Source: DASUTB01 sp036374835 (lineage in GTDB: Bacteria > Actinomycetota > Actinomycetes > Jiangellales > Jiangellaceae). Taken from it: a stretch of 58,318 nt of DNA. This document shows positions 50,917-58,318 of this stretch, in pieces (position 1 is the first letter of the stretch; every line of letters begins with the position of its first letter). Made by a program: the position numbers and the translations under genes. The stretch covers positions 1 to 58,318 of the forward strand of contig DASUTB010000085.1 in the NCBI GenBank assembly GCA_036374835.1, given 5' to 3'. The notes under the pieces were generated by a model. It saw nothing but the letters and a program-made list of their open reading frames with translations, made no database searches and had not been told where the DNA came from.

Positions 50917-50932
50917 GTGCTTACGCTAGTCC

Positions 50933-51490
50933 ATGCCCAACGAAGCGACCGAACATGACCGACCCACCGACTCCATGGTGATCGTTGTCATGGGCGTGTC
51001 CGGCGCCGGGAAGACGACCGTGGGCCGGCTGCTGGCCACGCGGCTCGGGCTGCCGTTCGCCGACGCCGACGACTTCCATCCTGCGTCGAACATCGCGCTG
51101 ATGGCCGCTGGGACGCCGCTGACTGATGCCGACCGAAAGCCGTGGCTGCATGCGATCGGTCGCTGGATCGCCGCCCAGGAACGCTTCGGCGGAGGCGTTG
51201 TGACGTGCTCGGCGCTCAAACGGTCGTACCGCGATCTGCTGCGTGATCACTGCAGTACGATCTTCTTTCTGCACCTGGCCGGCACACGCGCGGCCCTCGT
51301 GGGACGGATGAGCAAGCGCACCGACCATTTCATGCCGGGGTCACTGCTCGACTCCCAGCTGGCCGACCTCGAACCACTCGAACCCGACGAATACGGCGCG
51401 ACCCTCGATGTGTCGTCCAGCTCCCCCGAGCGGCTCGCGGATGCTGCCTATCGCTCCCTCATCGATGCGAACCAAGAGGTGGATACATGA
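50933..51490 (+). CDS. gntK: Gluconokinase
   Basis: A 185-residue kinase with P-loop GVSGAGKTT at residues 21-29, 'FADADDFHPASNIALMAAGTPLTDADRKPWL' (substrate site) and 'VVTCSALKRSYRDLLR'. It makes 6-phosphogluconate from gluconate. A 14-residue extension precedes the usual start; an inner ATG at 50975 is possible. TACGCT five bases before the ATG at 50933 could be a leaderless -10. The stop overlaps the PIG-L gene by four bases. Confidence 0.92.
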   Translation: MPNEATEHDRPTDSMVIVVMGVSGAGKTTVGRLLATRLGLPFADADDFHPASNIALMAAGTPLTDADRKPWLHAIGRWIAAQERFGGGVVTCSALKRSYRDLLRDHCSTIFFLHLAGTRAALVGRMSKRTDHFMPGSLLDSQLADLEPLEPDEYGATLDVSSSSPERLADAAYRSLIDANQEVDT

Positions 51491-52200
51491 CCGGCACGCT
51501 GCATCCAGGTGAACTGGGCACAATCCTGGGCGTGTGGGCCCATCCTGACGACGAGGCCTACCTGATGGCCGGGACCGCACTCCTGGCGGCCGCGGCCGGC
51601 TCGACGGTCGCCTGTGTCACGGCGACCGTGGGTGAGGCAGGTGAATCCGCCGACGAGGATCGTTGGCCGCGCGAGCAACTCGGCACGATTCGCCGCGAGG
51701 AGCTTGCCGCCAGCCTCGAGATCCTCGGGATCGACGATCACACGCTCCTCGGGTTTCCCGACGGCGGCCTCGCTCGAATCGACCGGGCGACCGGCGTCGC
51801 ACGTATCGGTGAGGTCGTCGCGCGCGTGCAGCCGGACACGATCCTCACGTTCGGACCGGACGGCATGACCGGCCACTCCGACCACATCACGGTGGCCGAC
51901 TGGGCGGTCGAAGCGGCCGCCGAGGGTGGCGCACGGTGTCGCGTGCTGGCGGCCACCAAGACGCCGGATTGGCTCGAAACGTTCGCGCACGTCAACGACG
52001 GAATCCTCGCATCGACACCGCCACGCACCCCGGCCGCGGACCTCGCAGTCGACGTCACCCTCGACGACAAGGTGGTGGACCTGAAGATGCGCGCACTTCG
52101 GGCGCAAGCGAGCCAGACCAGCAGCCTGATCGCGGCTCTGGGCGAGTCCACATACCGCGCCTGGGTGGCGAGCGAGTTCTGGGTTGCCCGGCACCCGTGA
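51487..52200 (+). CDS. PIG-L family N-acetylsugar deacetylase
   Basis: A 237-residue zinc hydrolase with the AHPDDE-type motif WAHPDDEAYLMAGT near residues 17-30 and the second His in DGMTGHSDHITV. Related actinomycete enzymes act in mycothiol metabolism (MshB, Mca) or on antibiotic precursors. The true partner is unknown; co-translation with gluconokinase suggests a sugar substrate. Confidence 0.88.
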   Translation: MTGTLHPGELGTILGVWAHPDDEAYLMAGTALLAAAAGSTVACVTATVGEAGESADEDRWPREQLGTIRREELAASLEILGIDDHTLLGFPDGGLARIDRATGVARIGEVVARVQPDTILTFGPDGMTGHSDHITVADWAVEAAAEGGARCRVLAATKTPDWLETFAHVNDGILASTPPRTPAADLAVDVTLDDKVVDLKMRALRAQASQTSSLIAALGESTYRAWVASEFWVARHP

Positions 52201-52323
52201 GGCAGGTGCGATCCGCCTTTGCTCAGGTGGTCCATCACCCACTGTGCGTTTGCTCGCAGTACGCACGGGTATCAACATGCACAGCTGCAATTCGTCTTGG
52301 CACTGACCGCCCTAGGAGGCACC

Positions 52324-52497
52324 GTGCATATTCGCGAGCGGGAACGCGAAATCGCCCAGGATGCCGAAACCCGTGCCCGGGAGGCCAAGGACTTCGTGCC
52401 CCGACGCGAGCGAATGGAGCTCGAGGGCAAAGGTCGACGCACCGCGACAGACGTGAAGGTCGCCGGTGAACTGCTCAAGGACGCCTGCTGGCGGTGA
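52324..52497 (+). CDS. 57-residue highly charged small protein
   Basis: A GTG at 52324 follows AGGAGG directly (spacing 4-5) and opens a 57-codon frame, rich in Glu and Arg at the N terminus (MHIREREREIAQDAETRARE). One Cys is next to the C terminus. The N-terminal half should be helical. No family is recognised. The good ribosome site and actinomycete-type codon use support expression. Confidence 0.55.
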   Translation: MHIREREREIAQDAETRAREAKDFVPRRERMELEGKGRRTATDVKVAGELLKDACWR

Positions 52498-52552
52498 CGG
52501 CGGTGCACACACAGCGCCCGTGGCGGTTGCCTGACCAGCGCAGCCCGCATCG

Positions 52553-53560
52553 ATGACGATGCCCGTGGCGGTCGGTGCCTTCGTGGCTGCCGCGGCCGTG
52601 ATCGCCGTCGCCGGAACGCTGCTGTCCAGAGTCGTCGACCGCCTCGCCGACCGCACCGGCCTCGGTGAGGCGATGTCCGGGATGATCCTGCTCGGTGCGG
52701 TCACTTCACTCGCCGGGCTCGTCGTCAGCCTCGTCGCCGCAGTCAACGGCAATGCCAGCCTCGCGGTCAGCAACTCTATGGGCGGCATCGCGATCCAGAC
52801 CCTGTTCATCGTCATCGCCGACGCCACCTACCGGCGAGTGAACCTCGAACATGCGGCGGCCTCGCTGACGAACATCTTCAACAGCGTTCTGCTGCTGGTG
52901 ATGCTGGCCATCGTGATCGTCGGCGTCGCCGCACCGCCGGTCTCGGTCTTGGGCGTCCACCCCGCCACGCTGCTGCTGTTCGCGGCCTACGGATACGGGC
53001 TGTTTCTGGGTCGCAAGACGAGCGAATCGCCCATGTGGCGGCCGGCGCAAACGAGCGCAACGCGGGAGGACGTCCCCGACCCGGATCCGCCCGACGAACG
53101 GTTGGCCGGGTTATGGATCCGATTCGGCCTGCTCGCCATGCTCGTGGTCCTCGCCGGCTACGGGGTGTTCGCCTCCGGTACGGCGATCGGAGCCGAGATC
53201 GGCATGTCGAACACAGTGGTTGGAGCCTTCCTGACCGGTGTGGCAACCTCGCTCCCGGAACTGGTCACGACGGTTGCCGCGGTCCGCGCCGGTGCGCTCA
53301 CGCTCGCTGTGGCCGGCATCGTCGGCGGCAACGTCTTCGATGTTCTGTTCGTAGCCGCATCGGACGTCGTGTATCGGGACGGGTCCATCTACGCCGCGGT
53401 TACCCAGGCTGACGTTTTCACCCTCGGCTGGACGCTACTCATGGCAGGAATCGTCACCGCCGGGCTCGTGCTACGAGAGCGCGGAGGCATCGGGTTCGAA
53501 GGAGTCGCCGTCACATTGGTCTATGTCGCCGGGCTAGCCACCGTCTCGGCCATGGGATGA
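52553..53560 (+). CDS. Na+/Ca2+-exchanger (CaCA) homologue with degenerate first alpha repeat
   Basis: A 335-residue membrane protein with ten predicted helices in two halves. The second alpha repeat is normal (GVATSLPELVTT, then GGNVFDV, near residues 225-260). The first repeat reads GAVTSLAGLVVS and GGIAIQT, so the metal-ligand Glu and the Asn/Phe pair are replaced. A functional CaCA exchanger needs the Glu in both repeats. It may carry a different ion or be regulatory. The C-terminal end overlaps the next gene (other strand) by 27 bases. Confidence 0.85.
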   Translation: MTMPVAVGAFVAAAAVIAVAGTLLSRVVDRLADRTGLGEAMSGMILLGAVTSLAGLVVSLVAAVNGNASLAVSNSMGGIAIQTLFIVIADATYRRVNLEHAAASLTNIFNSVLLLVMLAIVIVGVAAPPVSVLGVHPATLLLFAAYGYGLFLGRKTSESPMWRPAQTSATREDVPDPDPPDERLAGLWIRFGLLAMLVVLAGYGVFASGTAIGAEIGMSNTVVGAFLTGVATSLPELVTTVAAVRAGALTLAVAGIVGGNVFDVLFVAASDVVYRDGSIYAAVTQADVFTLGWTLLMAGIVTAGLVLRERGGIGFEGVAVTLVYVAGLATVSAMG

Positions 53561-54154
53561 GATCTTGCGCCGGGCAAGGATGCGGGTCGACATCTTGTCG
53601 TCCACATCCATGGCCCGCTCGTCGATTACCTCGAAGTCCGGGGGAAGGCGAGCGCTCAGGCTGCCGGGTTCGATCTCCCAGGGTCGCGTCGACTCGAGCC
53701 CGGCGCCCGGCCGCTGGACCAGCGCCTCCCAGCCGATCAGGCCACCGTCCAGCACAGCGGTGCAGGCCGAGGTGAAGGCGTCCTCGTCCCAGTAGTAGGT
53801 GGCGAGCACTAGCGCGAACCGCGCGCTGCCAGGACGGTACGACGCCACGTCCGCGACCACCGTGGTGATCTTCTCGGCAAGACCACGATGCTCCGCCTCG
53901 GCCACCAGTTGACTGAGCGCAAGGTCGGAGACGTCAACGGCGACCATGTCGCGGCCCGATGCCGCGAGCGCTAGCGCACTCCCCGACCGGCCACAGGCCA
54001 GCTCCAGGACCGGCCCGGCCGGAAACCCGACGCGCTGCGCCTCGGCGACGAACGGATGCGGCTCGAACTTCGGCGGTGCAGCGGTGCGGTAGCGCGCGTT
54101 CCATCGCCGCCGGTCGGGATGATCCCGCAAGTGTGGCGGAACCGGGACCTTCAC
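53534..54154 (-). CDS. TehB-like class I SAM methyltransferase
   Basis: A 206-residue methyltransferase: 'RRWNARYRTAAPPKFEPHPFVAEAQRVGFPAGPVLELACGRSGSALALAASGRDMVAVDVSDLAL' with motif I near 48-60. The WNARY start is typical of the TehB/thiopurine-methyltransferase type. It has a short Cys-poor core and no clear metal-binding residues. The substrate is unknown. Confidence 0.82.
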   Translation of the reverse strand: MKVPVPPHLRDHPDRRRWNARYRTAAPPKFEPHPFVAEAQRVGFPAGPVLELACGRSGSALALAASGRDMVAVDVSDLALSQLVAEAEHRGLAEKITTVVADVASYRPGSARFALVLATYYWDEDAFTSACTAVLDGGLIGWEALVQRPGAGLESTRPWEIEPGSLSARLPPDFEVIDERAMDVDDKMSTRILARRKISSHGRDGG

Positions 54155-54188
54155 CCAAAGGACCCTACCGGTGCGGCACTGACATCAC

Positions 54189-57100
54189 TCAGCGCGCGAC
54201 CACGGAGGCGGTGGCGAAGGTATCCGCCGGCATCTCCCGCCGGAGCCGCCAGGTGATGGCGATCGGCCGCTCGCCGCGATGTTCCACGTAGGACGCCTGC
54301 CCCAGGCAGAGGAACGGCGCCACGCCGATCTCGTCGCGCCGCGCGTTTCGGACGAACAGGACCACGTGAGTGCCTTGATCGCGATGGGTCAAGTACCGCC
54401 GCCCGGTCGGCGAGCCGGTCGAGGTGTTGTTCTGCGACTCCCAGTGGAACAGTTGCGAGCTGATCGCATAGTCCCGATACATCGTCGTCGGCGAGAACTC
54501 CTTCTCGGTCTTGCGCAGGTTCACCAGCAGCGCGTCCGTCCGGGTCGCCTCGCACCAGGCCACGCCGCCGGCATGACCATGCGCCTTGCGCTCGAGACCG
54601 GCCCAGTCGAGCGCGGCGAGAACCTCCTCACGCCGGTACCGGGCATGGCTGGCCAGCGGAACGTGCTGTAGCCCCTCCCCCAGCGACGCCGGGACGTGGC
54701 GCGCGCGATCGAGACCGAGGGCCACCAGCTCTCGGATCTCAGCGCACACCGCCGGGTGACGGCGAAGATGAACGAGCCCGGCGTCGTACGAGTCGAAACC
54801 ACCCCGGTCGGGCCACAGGGTGAACAACAGCATGCGGGCCAGTCGTTGATCGCGTTCGGTCAGCTTGCCGTACTCGGGACCGGCGGGATCGGCGAGGCGG
54901 CGGTACGCCTCGGCCCGCTCCGCATCGTCGACGTGCGTCAGAGCAGCTGCTCGGCGCAGCAGTGCGTCCTCATCCGGCCCGGCCGCAAGGGTTGGAAAAC
55001 CCGCTTCGCGGCGCAGCGTCGTCCATGAGCCGCCGCTCCGATAGACGTCCACAAGCTCGCGTCCAGCCTCGTCAAGATAGCGCGCGAGACCGATGTCCCG
55101 GTGGAACCGGACGTCCGCGACAAGTTGCCTCCGGTTCAGTGACAACTGTTGACGGACGTTGTTGAGCACAACATCGCGCGAAACACGGTCGAGAACAATC
55201 TGCGACCCGGAGGGTAGGAACGGGAAGCCCTGCTCGATGTGCCGCTCCAGCGCCTTGCGCCCGGTTCCGGTGAGCGCCCGGTAACGGACGTCGAACCGGA
55301 ACTCCCGACGATGCTGGCCGATGAAGTCCAGCACGGTGAGGACCGCCTTGCCGGAGGCCCGCCGCAGGCCGCGGCCGAGCTGCTGCAGGAAGATCGTGGC
55401 GCTCTGCGTCGGACGCAGGAGCAGCACGGTGTCGACCTCTGGAATGTCGAGGCCCTCGTTGAACAGATCAGCCGCGAACAGGACCGACACCTCGCCACGG
55501 CGCAGTTGCTCGATGGCGGCGGAACGCTCATCCGGCCGTGTAGTCCCGGACACGGCCAGCGCGGGGATGCCCGCGTCACGGAACACCCGAGCCATGTAGT
55601 TCGCGTGCGCGACCGAGACGCAGAAGCCGAGCGCGCGCATCCGTGCGACGTCGGTGACCTTGTCACGGAGCTCACGCAGCACCTTGGCGGCCCGGGCGTC
55701 GTTGCCGGTGTAGAGCCGGTCGAGCTTCTCGACGTCGTAGAAGCCGCGCCTCCATTCGATGCGGGAGAGGTCAACACCGTCGGCGACACCGAAGTAGTGG
55801 AACGGGACGAGTAGATCGGCGGCCAGCGCGTCCCACAGCGGCAGCTCGTACGCCGTGCGGTCGTCGAAGAAGGAGCGGACATCCACTCCGTCCGCGCGCT
55901 CCGGCGTCGCCGTCAGACCCAGCAACTCGACCGGGCGCAGATGGTCCAGCAAACGCCGGTACGTCGGCGCTTCGGCGTGGTGAAACTCGTCGATCACCAC
56001 GACGTCGAAGTGGTCCGCCGGGAGGTTCGCCACGCCGTACGACGACAACGACTGGACGCTGGCGAACACGTGCCGCCAGCGCTCCGGACGCGCACCCCCT
56101 ACGTAGGCCTCGCCGAACGACCCGTCGGACAACGTCTCGCGGTACGTCCGCAGCGACTGGTCGAGCATCTCCCTGCGGTGCGCGACGAACAGCAGCGAAA
56201 GGTCACGGCCGTACGTCTCGCGGACCAGCCGGCGGTAGTCCAGCGCGGCCACGACGGTCTTGCCGGTGCCCGTCGCGGCGACGACCAGATTGCGGTGCCG
56301 GTCGTGCACCTGGCGCTCGGCGTCAAGGGCCTCGAGGATCTCGTCCTGGTGGGGAAGCGGGCGCACCTCCAACCCGGCGAGGCTGACTACCGTCGCCCGT
56401 CCGGCCCGACGACTGCCGGCGGACGCCAGAGCGTCGTCGAGCGTGTCCGCGTCCACATCCGGGTCGTAGGGGACGAACGCCCTCGACTCCCAGTAACTGT
56501 CGAACGTGGCGGCGAACTTGCGGATCAGGTCCGGCGTCGCCACGCCCGACAGCCGGACGTTCCACTCCAAGCCGTCGACCAACGCCGACCGGGAAAGGTT
56601 GGAGCTGCCGACCAGGGCCGTGTCGTATCCGGTGTCGCGGCCGAACAGCCAGGCTTTGGCGTGCAGGCGTGTCGCCTGTGTTTCGTAGCTGATCCGAACG
56701 TCAGCGCCGAACCGCCGGACGAGCTCGTCCACCGCCCGGCGCTCGGTCGCACCCACGTACGTCGTCGTCAGGACGCGGAACGGCACGTTGTTGTCGCGGA
56801 GCGCAATGAGCTGTTCCTCCAGGATGCGCAGCCCGTGCCAGCGGATGAACGCACAGAGCAGGTCGACGCGATCGGCGCTTGCCAACTCCGCTCTCAGCTC
56901 GGTCGACAACGACGGCTCGTCATGGGCGTTGGTCAGCAGCGCGGCTTGCGACAGCGGTGTCACCGGACGGACCACGTCCCGTGAACTCGGCGTGAGTTGC
57001 CTGGTCAGGGCGATCAGTTGCTCGATCGTTCCGGGCAGCTGCTCATCTGACGCCTTCAGAAGCGAGAGCAACTCGTTTGTCAGGCTCACTCTGCGTTCGA

Positions 57101-57305
57101 CGTTACGTTCGTCGGCGAGCAGCCGCCGTACGGCCTCGGCCACGTGCCGCGCAATGACTTCCGGCGCCTCCGCTTCGTCAACAACGGAGAAGTCGGGCGT
57201 GACGTCCTGCCCGAGCCGGCTGATGGCGCGGTCCAGCCCCACTGTCCGGACCTTCTCGTAGATTCCCTCGCCGAGCTTGTCTCCCACGGCCGGCAAGCAT
57301 GCCAT
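54189..57305 (-). CDS. PLD-nuclease-fold, SF2 helicase and DUF3427 fusion protein
   Basis: A 1038-residue protein. The PLD-like domain (about 140-290) has HAK at 215-217 and SSN at 234-236. The SF2 helicase follows, with ATGTGKT (344-350), DEFHH (439-443), LTATPER and the late QQLGRGLRR motif. The C-terminal 300 residues match DUF3427. This order is widespread in bacteria and is suspected of DNA repair or anti-phage action (family knowledge, no proof here). ATG at 57305 (in MACLPAVG) is chosen; the frame stays open further upstream but that part is noncoding in character. It starts 14 bases after the HNH fragment on the same strand. Confidence 0.88.
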   Translation of the reverse strand: MACLPAVGDKLGEGIYEKVRTVGLDRAISRLGQDVTPDFSVVDEAEAPEVIARHVAEAVRRLLADERNVERRVSLTNELLSLLKASDEQLPGTIEQLIALTRQLTPSSRDVVRPVTPLSQAALLTNAHDEPSLSTELRAELASADRVDLLCAFIRWHGLRILEEQLIALRDNNVPFRVLTTTYVGATERRAVDELVRRFGADVRISYETQATRLHAKAWLFGRDTGYDTALVGSSNLSRSALVDGLEWNVRLSGVATPDLIRKFAATFDSYWESRAFVPYDPDVDADTLDDALASAGSRRAGRATVVSLAGLEVRPLPHQDEILEALDAERQVHDRHRNLVVAATGTGKTVVAALDYRRLVRETYGRDLSLLFVAHRREMLDQSLRTYRETLSDGSFGEAYVGGARPERWRHVFASVQSLSSYGVANLPADHFDVVVIDEFHHAEAPTYRRLLDHLRPVELLGLTATPERADGVDVRSFFDDRTAYELPLWDALAADLLVPFHYFGVADGVDLSRIEWRRGFYDVEKLDRLYTGNDARAAKVLRELRDKVTDVARMRALGFCVSVAHANYMARVFRDAGIPALAVSGTTRPDERSAAIEQLRRGEVSVLFAADLFNEGLDIPEVDTVLLLRPTQSATIFLQQLGRGLRRASGKAVLTVLDFIGQHRREFRFDVRYRALTGTGRKALERHIEQGFPFLPSGSQIVLDRVSRDVVLNNVRQQLSLNRRQLVADVRFHRDIGLARYLDEAGRELVDVYRSGGSWTTLRREAGFPTLAAGPDEDALLRRAAALTHVDDAERAEAYRRLADPAGPEYGKLTERDQRLARMLLFTLWPDRGGFDSYDAGLVHLRRHPAVCAEIRELVALGLDRARHVPASLGEGLQHVPLASHARYRREEVLAALDWAGLERKAHGHAGGVAWCEATRTDALLVNLRKTEKEFSPTTMYRDYAISSQLFHWESQNNTSTGSPTGRRYLTHRDQGTHVVLFVRNARRDEIGVAPFLCLGQASYVEHRGERPIAITWRLRREMPADTFATASVVAR

Positions 57306-57319
57306 GACCGGGTTCGGCG

Positions 57320-57784
57320 TCAGGTCGGGACGCGTTGTCGGTGTCCGGGTGCTGCTGGTGGTCGTGATCGGTAGGTGTGCCCGGTGGGTGTGGTGATCTC
57401 GATGAGGTGGGCGGCCGGGTCGATCACGGCGCTTCGCCAGCCGGGCATCTGACGCACATAGTTGCAGCGTTCGCACAAACCTTGCCCGTTCGTGTGCGTT
57501 GTTGGCCCGCCCCGCGAGTGGGGCTGGATGTGGTCCAGGTGCCGGATCGGGGCGTCGCAGAACACGTTGCGGCAGTACTGGTCGCGGTAGACCAGCATCC
57601 GGGCCAGCACCCCGGTGAAGCGGCGCCGCCGCCGGTCGCAGTCGGTGACGATGCCGGTGACCGGGTCGGTGTACAGCCGCCGGATCCACACCCGCGCCAT
57701 GTTCATCTCCCGAACCCCGACCCTGCCGATACCGGTGCCGGCACGCGGGCCGGCGCAGTCTCCGGCGCAGCCCGGGCGGTGCAC
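57320..57784 (-). pseudogene. C-terminal HNH part of a DUF222/13E12-type gene
   Basis: An open frame whose sure homology runs from 'MARVWIRRLYTDP' (near 57700) to 'LCERCNYVRQMPGWRS', with HNH residues in 'CRNVFCDAPIRHLDHIQPHSRGGPTTHTNGQGLC'. Full DUF222-HNH proteins have about 300 more residues before this point; none are found upstream on this strand. ATG at 57700 or 57706, with GGGAG near the first, could start a short HNH protein. It is most likely a remnant. Confidence 0.7.
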
Positions 57785-57805
57785 ACCGAGCAGCGGTGCA
57801 CACCG
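57777..57805. repeat. Two direct copies of CGGTGCACACCG between inverted DUF222/HNH pieces
   Basis: CGGTGCACACCG occurs at 57777-57788 and again at 57794-57805 (period 17). Each copy is itself near-palindromic. The pair lies in the roughly 185-base stretch that separates the minus-strand HNH piece and the plus-strand DUF222 piece, for which no coding origin is clear. Confidence 0.6.
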
Positions 57806-57897
57806 GCCACCAGCCTGCGGGTCGACCCCGCCGAACTCGCCCGCACCGGCCGTGGCGGGCTCGGCGGCGCCCGACCCAGCTGCCTCACCTCCGGTAG

Positions 57898-58318
57898 CCG
57901 CGCCGGGCCGGGAACGCGCGTAAGGATCGGCGGGTGTCGATGCGGCCGGCGCCGGACACGATGGCGATGCTGTCCGCGCTGTTGCCGTGTGAGCAGGGTG
58001 TGGCCGCGTGGGCGGCGCTGCGCCGCCACGCGGACAGTATCGTTGCGGCCGGTGATGAGCGGACCCGGGACCAGATCATGGCCGACACCCTCGTCGAACG
58101 CCTGACCGGGCAAGCGACCGCCGACAGCGTGGACGCCGAGATCGCGCTGATCATGACCGAGGGGGCGCTGTTCGATGGCGACACCGAGCCTGCCGAACTG
58201 GTCGGCTACGGACCCATCCCGGCCGCCACCGCCCGCGACATCGCCGGCCGCGCCACCACCGAGGACGACGGCGGTGAGCACGGCTACGCGGACACCGGCA
58301 ATCACGCCGACAGCGGCG
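57898..58318 (+). pseudogene. Internal DUF222 part of a 13E12-type gene, cut at both ends
   Basis: From just after a TAG (57895-57897), an open frame reads 'RRAGNARKDRRVSMRPAPDTMAMLSALLP', then 'ALRRHADSIVAAGDERTRDQIMADTLVERLTGQA' and 'LVGYGPIPAATARDIAGRA', the middle of a DUF222 domain. The usual 150 or so N-terminal residues are missing upstream in every plus-strand frame. The right end runs out of the window. The orientation is opposite to the HNH fragment, which lies 114 bases away. Confidence 0.7.

Noticed and set aside
57306..57803. N-terminal extension of the helicase frame to 57803.
   Set aside because: The added residues are Arg/His/Pro-rich and are an out-of-frame reading of the HNH fragment; the natural start is at 57305.
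1..58318. rRNA, tRNA, riboswitch or replication origin.
   Set aside because: No conserved rRNA or tRNA-like stretches, DnaA-box clusters or known riboswitch cores were recognised by eye; a covariance-model search was not possible here.

Overview
The window is gene-dense, high-GC DNA with strongly G/C-biased third codon positions. It looks like a free-living actinomycete (Actinomycetota): two F420-type deazaflavin-dependent oxidoreductases, an MmyB-like XRE regulator, an RDD protein, a DUF2993 protein, DUF222/HNH (13E12-type) sequences and leaderless promoters all point that way. The genus cannot be fixed from the sequence alone. No rRNA, tRNA, CRISPR array or insertion sequence was seen, and no gap longer than about 300 bases lacks a gene.

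Layout. 1-5 kb: a GDT1-type manganese exporter, a PadR/membrane-protein pair divergent from a DrrAB-type drug exporter, and a FAD aromatic monooxygenase. 5-11.4 kb: a metal or metalloid island, all on the minus strand. ArsR-type repressor + CDF efflux pump is followed by radical SAM (Tes-like) - ArsM-like methyltransferase - MerT-like membrane protein - DUF3179 lipoprotein - Crp/Fnr regulator. 11.4-17.2 kb: MmyB-type regulator with divergent membrane/SRPBCC genes, a nine-residue-repeat protein coupled to an RDD protein, and a methyltransferase/TetR pair divergent from an ABC exporter. 17.2-25.7 kb: a Crp/Fnr regulator divergent from a TauE/TlpA/CcdA run, FetAB-type exporter, and a Rieske / DUF6529 / secreted acidic protein operon. 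25.8-32.7 kb: hydrolase-OsmC fusion, PEBP lipoprotein, HAD hydrolase, arsR-arsO, XRE-cupin with azlCD, F420 enzyme and rhodanese.

32.7-45.8 kb is an organic-acid uptake and activation locus. A seven-gene minus-strand operon (LivG, acyl-CoA synthetase, LivH, LivM, binding protein, LivF, PaaK-like protein) diverges from an IclR regulator overlapped by an acetyl-CoA-synthetase homologue that lacks its ATP-loop and catalytic-lysine motifs. A PaaX-type regulator lies further on. 45.9-54.2 kb holds a large secreted DUF6351 hydrolase, a DUF2993 protein, a leaderless ArsR/AHSA1/DHFR-like operon, gluconokinase, PIG-L deacetylase, a 57-residue small protein, an asymmetric Na/Ca-exchanger homologue and a methyltransferase. 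54.2-58.3 kb has a PLD-helicase-DUF3427 protein next to a DUF222/HNH gene broken into two inverted pieces.

The strongest candidate for an undescribed system is the 9934-to-4979 operon. It joins a multi-cluster radical SAM enzyme to an ArsM-like methyltransferase by a 4-base overlap and adds a cysteine-pair membrane protein, an exported DUF3179 lipoprotein and its own Crp/Fnr regulator. Other notable items are the adenylate-forming pseudoenzymes, the Rieske/DUF6529 module, the repeat protein and the inverted DUF222/HNH remnants.
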